Part shown: piece by piece, positions 17,931-28,156 of the stretch
How positions within the stretch are numbered: position 1 is the stretch's first letter
Layout of the letters: each line of letters begins with the position of its first letter
Assembly: GCA_022560615.1 (NCBI GenBank)
Contig: JADFSR010000002.1
Location: forward strand, 158,651 to 222,650
Direction: 5' to 3'
Source of the DNA: Gemmatimonadota bacterium
Lineage (GTDB): Bacteria > Gemmatimonadota > Gemmatimonadetes > Longimicrobiales > Gaopeijiaceae
DNA: 64,000 bases
The notes under the pieces: model-generated
Told to the model about the DNA's origin: nothing
Databases searched by the model: none
Seen by the model: only the letters and a program-made list of their open reading frames with translations
Made by a program: the position numbers and the translations under genes

Positions 17931-20255
17931 TTATCCTCGCGCCGCAACCAGCTCCGGCAGCAACGCCTCGGGCACACCGAAAGCGTCAACGAGGAGCCGG
18001 GCATGCGGGCGCAGCTCGCGGCACAGCTCGTTGACCTGGGTTCGGATCGCCCTGGACTTCGGCGGCTCCAGGTATCCGGTCTCGAGATACCAGCCGCTGT
18101 GCGCCTCGATGCGGGACAGGGCGTAAAGCGCGCTCACGGTACCCAGCGCTTTCGAGAGTCCCGGCGTGGGGGCGCGTGCGACCCCGTCCTGTACGCGCTC
18201 GAGCAGGACCCGCTCGATGTGGGCTCGCGCCAGAGTGACGACGTGGTCTTGGCACTCATTGAGCGCCTGAAACGAATCCATGCCGTCCGCGAAACGAGAC
18301 CGTAGTCGGTTCGCGACCGAACGCAGGAGCCGCTCTTCACGGTACTCGAGCGCGGCGTGATGGAACGCCGGGTCGAGCAGATGCTCCTCGTCCGTGCGTC
18401 GGGTGACGACTGGATTCAGCTCGGTGAGGCGCGTCTCCGCACGCTCGGCCAAGTATTTGACCGTCCCCCAGAGGTTCAGATCGCTCATCTCGTCCTTGAA
18501 TCGAGAGAGCAGTCCTTTCGCGACGAGCTGGTACAGAACGAGGTTGGCTCCCTCGAAGGTGGTGAAGACGTCGGTGTCCGCCTTGAGCGCGGCGAACCGG
18601 TTTGCCGCGAGATAGCCCTGACCACCACACGCTTCGCGGCAAGCCTGTAGGGTCTCGACGCATTGCTCGGAGGCGTACGCTTTTAGGGCCGCCGCCGTTA
18701 CCTCGAGTTCGATGTCGGCGTGCCCTCGGCTCGCTGCATAGTCCCGCTGCAGAGCTCTGACCGCGAAGTGCGCCGCGATCGTCGCGGAGAGCCTCGGCAG
18801 GAGTGACCGTTGCAGCACCAAGTAGTCGAGCAGGGGTTGCTCCTCTGCCCCGTCCGCTCCGAACTGCCGACGTCGATCGGCATGTCGCACAGCGATGGTG
18901 AGGCCGACTTTCGCCGCGCTCACCGACGCCGACGCGATGCTCACCCGGCCCGCGACGAGCGTGCGCAGCATGGTGAAGAAGCGACGGGCCGAGCTCGGGA
19001 TCGGACTCGTGTACACACCCGCCTCGTCGATGGAGGCGAAGCGGTCGAGCAGGTTGGTACGAGGCACACGCACGTCTTTGAACCAGATGCGTCCGTTGTC
19101 CACACCATTGAGGCCCTCCTTGAGGCCTCGGTCCTCGATGCGAACGCCGGCCAGTACGTGGCCGGCTTGGTCTCGGATCGGCACGAGCAACGCGTGAACG
19201 CCTTGATCCACGCCCCCCACGATCAACCGAGCGAAAACGGTCGCCATTTGCCCGTGGCACGCCGCGTTTCCTATCCAATCCTTAGCGGCGGCGTCCGTCG
19301 GCGTGGTGACGACGATCTCATCGCTGCTCGCTTCGTACGTCGCTGTCGTCTCGAGGTCGCGCACGTTGGAGCCGTGTCCGGTCTCGGTCATCGCGTAGCA
19401 TCCGGGCAGATCGAGTCGGCCGATCGCGCCGAGGTAGGCACGGTGATGCCGCTCGGTGCCGAGCTGAAATACGCTGCCCCCGAAGAGGCCGAACTGAACT
19501 CCGAACTTCACCAGGACGCTCAGGTCTCCGAACGCGAGGCTCTCGAAGATGGCGAGGGCGGCGCCGGGGTCGTCTCGACCGCCGTAGGCGGTGGGGAAGG
19601 CGGTCGAGCCCAGTCCGCGCTCCGCGAGGAAGCGCACGGCGTCCAGCACGCGCTCACGATATTCGTCTTGGTCGAGACCCAATGGGATGAGCATGGGTGA
19701 CCGACCCAGCAGCGCCAGCACCTCGTCGCGCAACTCTCGATGATCTCGGTCGAGATAAGTGCGCAGCGACTCCGCGTCGAAGAGCGCAACCGGGGGCTGG
19801 CGCTGGATCTTTGGAGCCGGTGCGCCCAGGGCTCGGCGCGCGGCTTCCCGCCCGATGAGGCCCAGCGCGCTCTCCAGAGCACGGAGTCGCTCGATGGCGT
19901 CGTCCGCGCTCCACGGCCCCGTCGCACCTTCGTCTGCACGCCAGAGCGCGAGACCCAGGTCTGTGAGCGAGACGCATGCCGCCTCCACGTCCTCCAGGGG
20001 GACGGACCGGATGCGTGCCCCGAGTGCGCTGAGTTGGTCGGGACTCAGGGGGTGGTCCGGGTCGAGCCACTCACGCAGCGAGTTCCGGGCATCGGCGGCG
20101 AGCCAAGCCCGTCCGTCCACATGAGCCCGAAAGGCGCTCAGCTCCGCAGTCGAGAGAGCGCCGTCCGCCCAAGCGCAGAAGACGAACGGAAGGAACGGGG
20201 TGAGCTCCGATCGCTCGTCTGGCCAGGCCCGGAATCGCTTCTCCTGAGTGCTCAC
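17931..20255 (-). CDS. Acyl-CoA oxidase/dehydrogenase with N-terminal TerB-like domain
   Basis: 774 residues from a GTG start (VSTQEKRF). Residues 150-774 are an acyl-CoA oxidase: the FAD/substrate signature CYAMTETGHGSNVRDL lies near residue 300, and the C-terminal helical halves end with EACGGQGYLAANRF. Residues 15-75 (FVFCAWADGALSTAEL onward) resemble a TerB-like helical domain, which is not a normal part of the enzyme. It probably catalyses the first step of fatty-acid beta-oxidation or a related desaturation. It is divergent from purE, with about 120 bp between the starts. Confidence 0.85.
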   Translation of the reverse strand: MSTQEKRFRAWPDERSELTPFLPFVFCAWADGALSTAELSAFRAHVDGRAWLAADARNSLREWLDPDHPLSPDQLSALGARIRSVPLEDVEAACVSLTDLGLALWRADEGATGPWSADDAIERLRALESALGLIGREAARRALGAPAPKIQRQPPVALFDAESLRTYLDRDHRELRDEVLALLGRSPMLIPLGLDQDEYRERVLDAVRFLAERGLGSTAFPTAYGGRDDPGAALAIFESLAFGDLSVLVKFGVQFGLFGGSVFQLGTERHHRAYLGAIGRLDLPGCYAMTETGHGSNVRDLETTATYEASSDEIVVTTPTDAAAKDWIGNAACHGQMATVFARLIVGGVDQGVHALLVPIRDQAGHVLAGVRIEDRGLKEGLNGVDNGRIWFKDVRVPRTNLLDRFASIDEAGVYTSPIPSSARRFFTMLRTLVAGRVSIASASVSAAKVGLTIAVRHADRRRQFGADGAEEQPLLDYLVLQRSLLPRLSATIAAHFAVRALQRDYAASRGHADIELEVTAAALKAYASEQCVETLQACREACGGQGYLAANRFAALKADTDVFTTFEGANLVLYQLVAKGLLSRFKDEMSDLNLWGTVKYLAERAETRLTELNPVVTRRTDEEHLLDPAFHHAALEYREERLLRSVANRLRSRFADGMDSFQALNECQDHVVTLARAHIERVLLERVQDGVARAPTPGLSKALGTVSALYALSRIEAHSGWYLETGYLEPPKSRAIRTQVNELCRELRPHARLLVDAFGVPEALLPELVAARG

Positions 20256-20374
20256 GCGTTCGCCCAATCCTTTGCGGGCCTTGATTCCCACATCCGCCGA
20301 GTGCAACGTCCCGGACTTCCGATCCGGACACATGTCCACACCACGTACACTACGCGCGAACGGGACGAAGCACG

Positions 20375-20866
20375 ATGGCTGAAGCGTTGGTCGGCGTCGT
20401 CATGGGCTCGAAGTCGGACTGGGACACCATGGCGCATACGGTCACGACACTCGAGGCTCTGAATATCCCCTGCGAGGTGCGGGTCATGTCCGCGCACCGC
20501 ACGCCGGATCTTGCGGCCGACTGGGCGGCCACGGCCGAAGAGCGCGGACTGGAGGTGATCATCGCCGCTGCCGGCGGCGCGGCGCACCTGGCCGGAGTGC
20601 TCGCCTCCAAGACGACGCTGCCGGTCCTCGGCGTCCCCATGAAAGGCTGGTCGCTGGACGGGCTCGACTCACTACTGTCCACGGTCCAGATGCCCCGTGG
20701 TGTGCCCGTCGCCACGCTCGCCATCGGCAAGGCCGGCGCGGTGAACGCCGCTCTGCTCGCCGGTCAGATCCTGGGGCTCCAGCACGCTGACATCCGCGAG
20801 CGAGTGAAAGCGGACCGTGAAGAGCGCCGCCAGCAGGTTCTCGCGGATGGAGATCCGCGGGAGTAG
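20375..20866 (+). CDS. purE: N5-carboxyaminoimidazole ribonucleotide mutase
   Basis: 163 residues, the normal PurE class I length. The substrate loop [12 protein letters not shown] and the catalytic-His segment [10 protein letters not shown] are intact, as is [14 protein letters not shown]. It converts N5-CAIR to CAIR in purine synthesis. The partner purK is not adjacent. Confidence 0.95.
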   Translation: MAEALVGVVMGSKSDWDTMAHTVTTLEALNIPCEVRVMSAHRTPDLAADWAATAEERGLEVIIAAAGGAAHLAGVLASKTTLPVLGVPMKGWSLDGLDSLLSTVQMPRGVPVATLAIGKAGAVNAALLAGQILGLQHADIRERVKADREERRQQVLADGDPRE

Positions 20867-21006
20867 TCGGCCACGTACAGCTCAGTGATGCCTTCGAGCG
20901 CGGACAACGCTTCGGCACCCTCCAGCGGCTCCCTGGACGCGCTCTGCACCGCCCCGTCCTCGATATGGTTCTGCTCAAGAAACTCTTGAGTGCGCTTGCA
21001 GCTGGT
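20864..21006 (-). pseudogene. Relic of an ArsC/Spx-like thioredoxin-fold protein
   Basis: Between purE and the MetX-like gene the reverse strand encodes about 45 residues beginning SCKRTQEFLEQN and running to ELYVADYSR, right after an in-frame stop. The Cys followed by K-x-x-Q-x-F-L resembles the active-site helix of small ArsC/Spx-like proteins. There is no start, and the frame runs into antisense purE, so it can only be a remnant. The family assignment is tentative. Confidence 0.3.
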
Positions 21007-21136
21007 TCAGCCAGGTCGGTGGTACCGCCAGTCGAGTTTTCTCGTCATGTGCCTTCTGCCATCGCCGCGAGCGCGAGTAGCGGCCAGATCGTTTCGGCGG
21101 AGGTGCCGATCGTGACGCGGCGGACGGTGAGCATGC

Positions 21137-22165
21137 TCAGTCGTTCCGGGACAGGAACGCGCTGATCGCCGACGACATCTGTGTGCCCGAGCAACCCTGG
21201 AAGGCGCTGAGGTGGCCGCAATCGTCCTCCAGGACGAGGCTCTGAGCGCCAGCCATCTCCGCGAAGTCCAGCGCCGGGCCCGGAGTCACCAGGTGGTCGT
21301 CCACATCCACCACGATCAGAAGATCCGCCCGGATCGCTGCCGCGGCCGCCGCGATGTCGCCGCCGAACTTCCTCGAGATATCGTGGTTGATCATGGCCCG
21401 GAGCTGGCTCGCGATGTTCTTGCTGCGACCCTCCGACAGCCTCTGAACATTCTGGGCCCCTTGGCTGCTCAGGGTGGCCTGGACAGTCGTCCGGTCGGTG
21501 ACCCGGGCGTGGTACTCCGGTGTGTTCAGCGTCAACATCGAGAGCCCCGAGTGGGCTGCCGCCGCTTCCTCGCACTCGCAGGCCTCGAAGAGCTCGAGTA
21601 TGCGCAGCTCGGTTTCCCACCGCGCGATATCGTACGCCCCCAGCCTCGGTGAGCCGATGATCGGCACCGCCTTCTGGAAGAAGTCGGGGTACTCGACGAG
21701 CCACTCGAAGGTCTGCATGCCGCCCATCGAGATGCCCATGACCGCGTACAGACCGTCGAGGTCGTGGACCTCGGTCACGAGCCGGTGCTGCGCGTGCACC
21801 ATGTCGCCGATCGAGATCAACGGGAACGCATCGCCGCCCTGGGTGGGGCTGGTCGTGGGGGACGTCGAGACCCCATTGCCGAAGGCGTCGACGACGATCG
21901 TATAGAAGCCCTCGAGGTCGATCAGCCCCGAGCCGAGGATCCCGGTCCAGGCGGCCGAGTTGCCACCGAACCACGTCGAGATCAGAATCGCGTTGTCGCG
22001 TTCAGCGTTCAGTGCGCCGTAGGTGCGATACGCGACGTCACAGGGTGCGAGCACGGCTCCGCTCTCGAGGGCGCACTCGCCGAGCTCGGCGACCTGCAGG
22101 TCCTGAGCCTCTAGCGGGAAGGCGACGAGAGTCGGGACGATCAAGAGGAGCTTCCGGGCGTGCAT
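21137..22165 (-). CDS. Exported MetX-like alpha/beta hydrolase
   Basis: 342 residues from MHARKLLLIVP, which gives a signal peptide. The fold is that of homoserine acetyltransferase (MetX): the early motif WFGGNSAAW, nucleophile GISMGG, Asp in VDVDDHL, and His in DCGHLSAF. A periplasmic location argues against a role in methionine synthesis; an exported hydrolase or acyltransferase is more likely. A Cys pair (CECEE) and CGHLSAFQGC could form disulfides. Confidence 0.8.
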   Translation of the reverse strand: MHARKLLLIVPTLVAFPLEAQDLQVAELGECALESGAVLAPCDVAYRTYGALNAERDNAILISTWFGGNSAAWTGILGSGLIDLEGFYTIVVDAFGNGVSTSPTTSPTQGGDAFPLISIGDMVHAQHRLVTEVHDLDGLYAVMGISMGGMQTFEWLVEYPDFFQKAVPIIGSPRLGAYDIARWETELRILELFEACECEEAAAAHSGLSMLTLNTPEYHARVTDRTTVQATLSSQGAQNVQRLSEGRSKNIASQLRAMINHDISRKFGGDIAAAAAAIRADLLIVVDVDDHLVTPGPALDFAEMAGAQSLVLEDDCGHLSAFQGCSGTQMSSAISAFLSRND

Positions 22166-22363
22166 GGCATGCCTCCCAGGTGAAGTGGGCCGGAGCGTGG
22201 TGGGCCGAGGCGAAACCGCGGCGAGCTGACTCCCGATTATGGCGCACTCGGTCTTGAATCGCACGTCACTTCGCGCGATTCGAAACTCGAGCGGCCCACC
22301 TTGCGTAATTGTCATACAAAGTCGGAATAGATCGATGTGAACGTGTGACAGGATGAACAGGGG

Positions 22364-22696
22364 ATGGGCAGAGAAGGCTATTTGGGTGAGTTCGAGCAGA
22401 TGCTGCTTCTTGCCGCGATGCGGCTCGAGGACGAAGCGTACGGCGTAACGCTCATGCGGGAGTTGGAGAGCCGCGTAGGTCGGGCAGTCTCGCGCGGCTC
22501 CGTCTATGTGACGCTCGACCGGCTGGAGGACAAGGGCTGGATCGCGTCCGAGCTGTCCGCGTCCCGACAGGAGCGGGGTGGGCGTCCGCGCCGGATCATC
22601 CGCGTCACCCGTGAGGGAGTGGCCGCGCTTCAGAGGTCACGTGCGGCGCTCCTGAATCTGTGGGATGGGCTCGAGGACGCGCTGGACGCCCGGTGA
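22364..22696 (+). CDS. PadR-family transcriptional regulator
   Basis: 110 residues. A PadR winged helix: LGEFEQMLLLAAMRL, then YGVTLMRELE, SRGSVYVTLDRLEDKGW, and a basic wing (RQERGGRPRR). It should repress its own operon. Its stop codon overlaps the GTG of the ADOP permease by 4 bp, so the regulator and transporter are translationally coupled. The roughly 200-bp upstream gap holds the promoter. Confidence 0.93.
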   Translation: MGREGYLGEFEQMLLLAAMRLEDEAYGVTLMRELESRVGRAVSRGSVYVTLDRLEDKGWIASELSASRQERGGRPRRIIRVTREGVAALQRSRAALLNLWDGLEDALDAR

Positions 22697-25404
22697 GCAA
22701 GCACGTGGATCCGCCGCGGGTTCTGGTGAGCCTGCTCGAGGCCGCCCTCCCTCCGACCAGAAGGGCGGAGGCGATCCTCGGGGACCTGCACGAGGAGTTC
22801 AGCCAGCGAGCGCAGCACGGCGCATGGACGGCGCGGCTGTGGTACATGCGGACCGCGATCGGCATCGCGATTCGCTACGCGGGACAAGCCGGAAAATACA
22901 AGCGGCGTCAGGAGCACTTCGGTGCCGATGCCCGGGCAACTTGGGAGGGGTTCGTGGACAGCTTCGTCTTCAATATTCGATATGCGATCCGCCGTTTGAT
23001 GCGGAGCCCGATGTTCACCCTGGTCGCGATCGTGTCGCTCGGGCTCGGTATCGGCGCGAACACTGCGATGTTCAGCCTGGTCAACGCGGTCATCATCCGG
23101 GACCTGCCGTACGAGAACCCGGAGACGCTCGTCGACGTCTACTCGTCGTCCGAAGGCTTCTCTCACGGCCCGCTCTCGTACCCTGACTACGAGACGCTGC
23201 TCGATGGCTCGACCGACGTGTTCGAGGACGTGTCGGGCTCCCAACTCATCCTCCTACAGGCCGATCTCGACGATGGCGTCGAGCGGTTGCCAGGCGAGGC
23301 AGTCACCGGAAACTACTTCTCGCTGATCGGAATCCAGCCCGCGGTCGGCCGCCTCTTCACGAACGAAGACCACGTATCGCCGGGGGCACACCCGGTCGTC
23401 GTGCTCGGGTACGGCTATTGGCAGAGCCGCTTCGCTGGTGCGCCAGATGTCGTCGGCCAGCAGCTCCGCCTGGCGGGTAGCCCGTATACGATCATCGGCG
23501 TCGTCCCTGAGGATTACACGGGCAACCTGCGTGGCATCGTGCCGGGCGCCTATGTCCCGATCATGATGTTCGACGAATTGCAGGGTGCCGGTGGCAACAC
23601 GCTCGAGGCACGCGGAAACCAGAGCCTCTTTGTGAAGGGGCGGCTCGTTCCAGGCGCGACCATGGCGCAGGCCGAAGCGGTGGCGGAGCGCGTGACATCG
23701 AGTCTGCGCGAAGACTACCCGCGCTATTGGCAGCAGACCGAGGCGTTGGCGCTGGTGCCTACCGCGGACGTGATCATGAACCCGATGATCGACCGGGTGC
23801 TCGTGCCTGCGGCGAGCATGATCATGGTGGTGGTCGGACTCGTGCTGCTCATCGCGTGCGCCAACCTGGCGAGCTTCCTGCTGGCCCGCGCCGCCGACCG
23901 CCGCAAGGAGATCGCGATCCGGCTCGCGCTGGGCGCGAAGAGGAGCACCCTCATCGGTCAGCTGCTGACGGAAACGGTGCTGCTGTCTGCTCTGGGCGGC
24001 TTTGCCGGCGTCGCGCTGGCCGTGCAGTCGCTGCACTTGCTGGTGAACGCCGACCTGCCACTGCCGCTGCCCATCACGCTCGACCTCTCGCTCGATCGGA
24101 CGGTGCTCGGCTTCAGCGTGCTCGTCTCGATCATCGCCGGCATCCTCTTCGGTTTGGCGCCCGCGCTGCAGAGCACGAACCCCGATGTAGCGCCTACGTT
24201 GCGTGACGAGACGGCCGGTGGCGGCCGAGCCAAGGGAACCGCGTTGCGCAACCTGCTGGTCGTGGGGCAGGTCTCCGTATCGGTCGTGCTCCTCGTCGGC
24301 GCGGGCCTCTTCCTGCGCAGCCTGGACGCGTCGCGGAACGTGAGCGCCGGCTTCGGCGATGATCCCACGGGTATCCTGCAGATCAACGCTCAGGTCCAGA
24401 AGTACTCCGACGAAGAGGGCCGTCTCTTCTTCGAGCAGCTCAAGGAGCGCTTCGCGGAGATCCCCGGTGTGAGCGCGGTCGGCTTCATCGACAACCTGCA
24501 TCTCAATCCGCTCAACACGCAATACGTGCGTCTTACGATCGATGGCTTGGAGCCGCCGCCGGGAGCGGAGTTCCACACTGTCGATTTCAGCAAGATCGAC
24601 GATGATTTCCTCGAAGTCGCGGGTATTCCCCTCATGGCGGGGCGGTCGTTCAATGCCACGGACGTTGTGGATGGCGAGCCGGTCGCTTTGGTCAGCCAGG
24701 CGTTCGTCGCCCGCTTCCTGCCGGACGGCGATGCGGTGGGCCGCTCGATCACCGTCAACGACGACGCGACCCAGGTGGTCGGCATCACCGCGGACACCAA
24801 GGTCCGTCGGTTGGGGGAGACCCCGCGTCCCTACATGTATCTGAGCCACCGCCAGTCGTATTCATCGTATGTGACGATTCTGGCCAGGGCGGATGCCGAC
24901 GCGGGTGCGATCGCGCTTCAGATGTTGAACGCTGCGCGCACGATGGACCCGGAGATCATGGTCATCGAGAACATGACGATGGCGCGGCACCTAGGGGTCC
25001 AGTTGGTGGCGAGGCAACTCGGGGCGGCGGCCGTTTCGGGCTTCGCGCTGCTCGCGCTGATCCTCGCGAGCATCGGCTTGTACGGGGTCGTGAGCTACGC
25101 GGTGTCGCGGCGCGCCCACGAGGTAGGCATCCGCCTCTCCCTCGGCGCCGATGCGAGCTCGGTGGTCTGGATGCTGACCAGGGACGGCATGAAGCTCGTC
25201 GCCATCGGCGGCGTGATCGGCCTGGTCATCGCCGCCGGCCTATCCCAGTTCCTGTCCCGGTTGCTGTACGGGGTGCCGGCGCTCGACCCGCTGACCTTCC
25301 TGGGTGTGCCGCTGGTGCTGGGGACGGTGGCGCTGGCTGCCTCGTGGATCCCGGCCCTGCGCGTTACCAGGATCGACCCCGTGGGAGCGTTGCGAGCGGA
25401 GTAA
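22693..25404 (+). CDS. ADOP-family ABC permease with N-terminal prefix domain
   Basis: 903 residues. Residues 1-85 form a permease-prefix region (LLEAALPPTRRAEAILGDLHEEF), followed by the first MacB_PCD/FtsX half (opening RLMRSPMFTLVAIVSLGLGI) and the second half (C-terminal YAVSRRAHEVGIRLSLGAD). Eight to nine membrane helices are expected. No ABC ATPase is nearby. The family is known from Acidobacteria and Gemmatimonadota; substrates are unknown. It is coupled to the preceding PadR gene. Confidence 0.9.
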   Translation: MSKHVDPPRVLVSLLEAALPPTRRAEAILGDLHEEFSQRAQHGAWTARLWYMRTAIGIAIRYAGQAGKYKRRQEHFGADARATWEGFVDSFVFNIRYAIRRLMRSPMFTLVAIVSLGLGIGANTAMFSLVNAVIIRDLPYENPETLVDVYSSSEGFSHGPLSYPDYETLLDGSTDVFEDVSGSQLILLQADLDDGVERLPGEAVTGNYFSLIGIQPAVGRLFTNEDHVSPGAHPVVVLGYGYWQSRFAGAPDVVGQQLRLAGSPYTIIGVVPEDYTGNLRGIVPGAYVPIMMFDELQGAGGNTLEARGNQSLFVKGRLVPGATMAQAEAVAERVTSSLREDYPRYWQQTEALALVPTADVIMNPMIDRVLVPAASMIMVVVGLVLLIACANLASFLLARAADRRKEIAIRLALGAKRSTLIGQLLTETVLLSALGGFAGVALAVQSLHLLVNADLPLPLPITLDLSLDRTVLGFSVLVSIIAGILFGLAPALQSTNPDVAPTLRDETAGGGRAKGTALRNLLVVGQVSVSVVLLVGAGLFLRSLDASRNVSAGFGDDPTGILQINAQVQKYSDEEGRLFFEQLKERFAEIPGVSAVGFIDNLHLNPLNTQYVRLTIDGLEPPPGAEFHTVDFSKIDDDFLEVAGIPLMAGRSFNATDVVDGEPVALVSQAFVARFLPDGDAVGRSITVNDDATQVVGITADTKVRRLGETPRPYMYLSHRQSYSSYVTILARADADAGAIALQMLNAARTMDPEIMVIENMTMARHLGVQLVARQLGAAAVSGFALLALILASIGLYGVVSYAVSRRAHEVGIRLSLGADASSVVWMLTRDGMKLVAIGGVIGLVIAAGLSQFLSRLLYGVPALDPLTFLGVPLVLGTVALAASWIPALRVTRIDPVGALRAE

Positions 25405-25483
25405 CCAGCCTGCTACGCATGGGGGCCCGTCGTCAGATGTAGCTGGCGCGGGCGTCGACTGGCGCGAAGGACGCAACCGGCTC

Positions 25484-28156
25484 TCACTCGCTCCTGAGCA
25501 CCTCGACCGGATTCACGTGCGTTGCCCTCTGTGCGGGTAGGAACGAGGCCGCGGCGGCGATCCCGAGAAAGGCCGCCGCGGCCGCGGCCAACGTTGCGGG
25601 ATCGGTGGGCTCGAGCTCGTACAGCAGCGGCGCGAGCGCTCGGGCGCCGAGCAGTACTCCAGCAAGGCCGAGCAGCACACCCGCCGCCGTGATCGTCACG
25701 CCCTCGCGCACCACGCTCGCGCGCAGGCGGCGCCGATCCGCTCCCAGTGCCATGCGCACACCGAGCTCTCGCTCGCGGCGAGTGACCGAGTAGGTGAGCA
25801 CGCCGAAGAGCCCCACAGCGGCCAGGATCACCGACAGCGCGGCGAGCAGCGTCGAAAGCAGGACGAGGAAGCGCGGCTTGGCCTCCTCCTCTGCGAGCGC
25901 GTCCGCCGCGGTGCGCAGCTTCCAGATCGACTGCCTCGGATCGAGCTCGAGCATCACCTCGCGGATCACGGGGAGCACTGCCCGTGGGTCCCCCGCAGCC
26001 CTCACCGCGACCTGCGCGAAGCTGCCTGCGGCATCGTCCGAGGCGAGGAAGAGGATCTGGGACGGTCCGTCGCGCTGGTCTCGGCCCATGAGCCTCAGTT
26101 CTCCGACGACGCCGATCACGGTGTACCAGGTCTGGCCCTCGTCGAAGCGGAAGCGCCGACCGATGGAGTTCTGCCCTCCCCAGAAGAGTCGCGCCATGTC
26201 CCGATCGATGATCACCGCGTCGGTACCCGCGTCTTCGGGACCGAAGGCTCGACCGGCGACCAGCTCGACTCCCAGCACGTCGAAGTAGTCTTCGGCCACC
26301 GACGTGTGCGGGAGCAGCGTCGGCTGGTTTCGGAGCGGCTCGTCTCCTTCGGCCTGCAGCGCGAAGCCGAACGAAAAACCCGTGCCGTTGCTGATCGTCA
26401 CCCCGAGCACACCCGGCCTGGCCTCGAGTCTCTGCTCGAGCTGCCTCAGGAATGCGGCCCGATCGGCGGCCGTAGGGTAGCGCGCAGGAGACAGCGACAC
26501 GTCCGCCATCGCCACCGCCTCGTGATCGAAGCCCGGGTCTTCAGTGGTGAGGGTCACGAAGCTCCTGACCAAGAGCCCCGCGCCGACCAGGAGCATCATC
26601 GAGAGCGCGACCTGAGCGGCGACGAGTCCGTCGTGGACGCGGCGTCTGCCTCGAGTCTGATCGGAGCCCTTGCCCGCGAGCGCTGCATATCCGATGTGTT
26701 TGCGGAGGATCCTGACCGCGGGGAGGAGCCCCAGCACCGTGCCCGCCGACATCGCGCTCACAAAGATGAACAGCAGCGTGCGACCCTCGATGTGGAAGGC
26801 GTGCGGGCTGAAGTAAGAGACCTCGTACGGCATCGCCGCCCTGATCAGCGTCAGGGCTCCCAGGGACAGGGCCACGGCTGCGACCCCCGAGAGCAACCCC
26901 AGCATCAGCCCTTCGGTCAGCAGCATGCCGAAGAGCTGACGGCGTGACGCGCCGATCGCGGCGCGGATCGCCAGCTCGCGGGAGCGCACGCTCGTGCGGA
27001 TCAGCGTGAGGTTCACGCCGTTGACGAGCGCAATGAGGAAGATCGCGGCGACCGTCGCAGCGAGCGTCCAGACCGCGCGACGCACGTCCGGGTTGGCTCT
27101 GTGGCTCCCGATCGGCACCAGCGTGGCGCTCCACCCCCCCGGTTGAGGGTCGGCTTCCTGCAGCCCGACGGCGAGTCGATCGACCTGCTCCTGGGCCGCA
27201 GCGAGGCTCAAACCAGGGCGGAGCCGTACCCACGTCCTTGGCACTCCACGGAGGAGGGTCCGGTCAGCCGCGGTGAAGTCGTCGCGGAGCGGCAGCCATG
27301 CGTCCGGTGGGTCGCCGATCTGGGGGAACCTCACTCCGCCGGCGAACACGCCTACCACGGTCGCTGGCCCCGACTCGAGTTGGATGGTTCGCCCGACCAG
27401 ATCGCGGTCGGCGCCCATTCGCTCGTAGTACTCACGACTCAACACGACCACCGGGGGAGCGCCTGGTCGGGCGTCCTCCTCGGAGATGGAGCGACCGACG
27501 AGCATGGGGAGGCGCAGAAGCGTATCGGCTCCAGGGGTTACCGCCACGAAGCTCAGCTCTTCGGGCGCCGACCCGTCGGTGCGCACGATCGAGAGCCAAC
27601 TGTACGCGAGCCATCCGTCGGCGAAGCTCGTGGAAGCTTCTCTCCAGCCTGCCGCCGCCTGGGTCGTGAGGCCCATGGAGTAGCTGCCATCCTCACGAGA
27701 GCGGTTCAGCTCCATGAGGCGGGACGCTTCGTGATACGGCATAGGCCTCAGCAGAAGCGCGTCGAGCACCGAGAAGATCGACGAGGCGGCGCCCAACCCT
27801 AGCGCCAATGTCGTGACGACAGCGAGCAGATATGTCTTGCTGTGCGACACTGCCCTCCAGGCGTAGCGAAGCTGCGACAGCACCGGGAGCGGGATCCTCA
27901 TGATCCGCCAACCGAGCGTGCCGCGCCGGACATCCGCCATTTGCCGCCGGAGGCGTACCACCTCGCCGAAGAGCCGCTCGGCCTCGCGCATCGCGTCCCT
28001 GGGGTCCCATCCGTCCGCCACGAGTGACTCGGCACGCTCGACGATGTGGTGCCGGATCTCCTCGTCGAGTTCGCCGTGCTCGCCAAGCCGCGAGAGGGAG
28101 CCCGCGGAGGTCTCGGCGGATGCATGCTCGTGCTTGGCATCGCGGGACGGCGTCAC
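25484..28156 (-). CDS. ADOP-family ABC permease with N-terminal prefix domain
   Basis: 890 residues. The prefix (residues 30-85, LDEEIRHHIVERAESLVADG onward) differs from that of the previous permease. Two MacB_PCD/FtsX halves follow, the second ending with YSVTRRERELGVRMALGAD. It overlaps its PadR gene by 4 bp. It converges with the preceding permease, so the two PadR-ADOP pairs point at each other with 79 bp between them. No ATPase partner is visible. Confidence 0.9.
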   Translation of the reverse strand: MTPSRDAKHEHASAETSAGSLSRLGEHGELDEEIRHHIVERAESLVADGWDPRDAMREAERLFGEVVRLRRQMADVRRGTLGWRIMRIPLPVLSQLRYAWRAVSHSKTYLLAVVTTLALGLGAASSIFSVLDALLLRPMPYHEASRLMELNRSREDGSYSMGLTTQAAAGWREASTSFADGWLAYSWLSIVRTDGSAPEELSFVAVTPGADTLLRLPMLVGRSISEEDARPGAPPVVVLSREYYERMGADRDLVGRTIQLESGPATVVGVFAGGVRFPQIGDPPDAWLPLRDDFTAADRTLLRGVPRTWVRLRPGLSLAAAQEQVDRLAVGLQEADPQPGGWSATLVPIGSHRANPDVRRAVWTLAATVAAIFLIALVNGVNLTLIRTSVRSRELAIRAAIGASRRQLFGMLLTEGLMLGLLSGVAAVALSLGALTLIRAAMPYEVSYFSPHAFHIEGRTLLFIFVSAMSAGTVLGLLPAVRILRKHIGYAALAGKGSDQTRGRRRVHDGLVAAQVALSMMLLVGAGLLVRSFVTLTTEDPGFDHEAVAMADVSLSPARYPTAADRAAFLRQLEQRLEARPGVLGVTISNGTGFSFGFALQAEGDEPLRNQPTLLPHTSVAEDYFDVLGVELVAGRAFGPEDAGTDAVIIDRDMARLFWGGQNSIGRRFRFDEGQTWYTVIGVVGELRLMGRDQRDGPSQILFLASDDAAGSFAQVAVRAAGDPRAVLPVIREVMLELDPRQSIWKLRTAADALAEEEAKPRFLVLLSTLLAALSVILAAVGLFGVLTYSVTRRERELGVRMALGADRRRLRASVVREGVTITAAGVLLGLAGVLLGARALAPLLYELEPTDPATLAAAAAAFLGIAAAASFLPAQRATHVNPVEVLRSE

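Noticed and set aside
22328..22352. GATCGATGTGAACGTGTGAC upstream of the first padR as a third SARP site
   Set aside because: Only the first half resembles the shared site; the second direct repeat and the 8-bp distance to a -10 box are missing.
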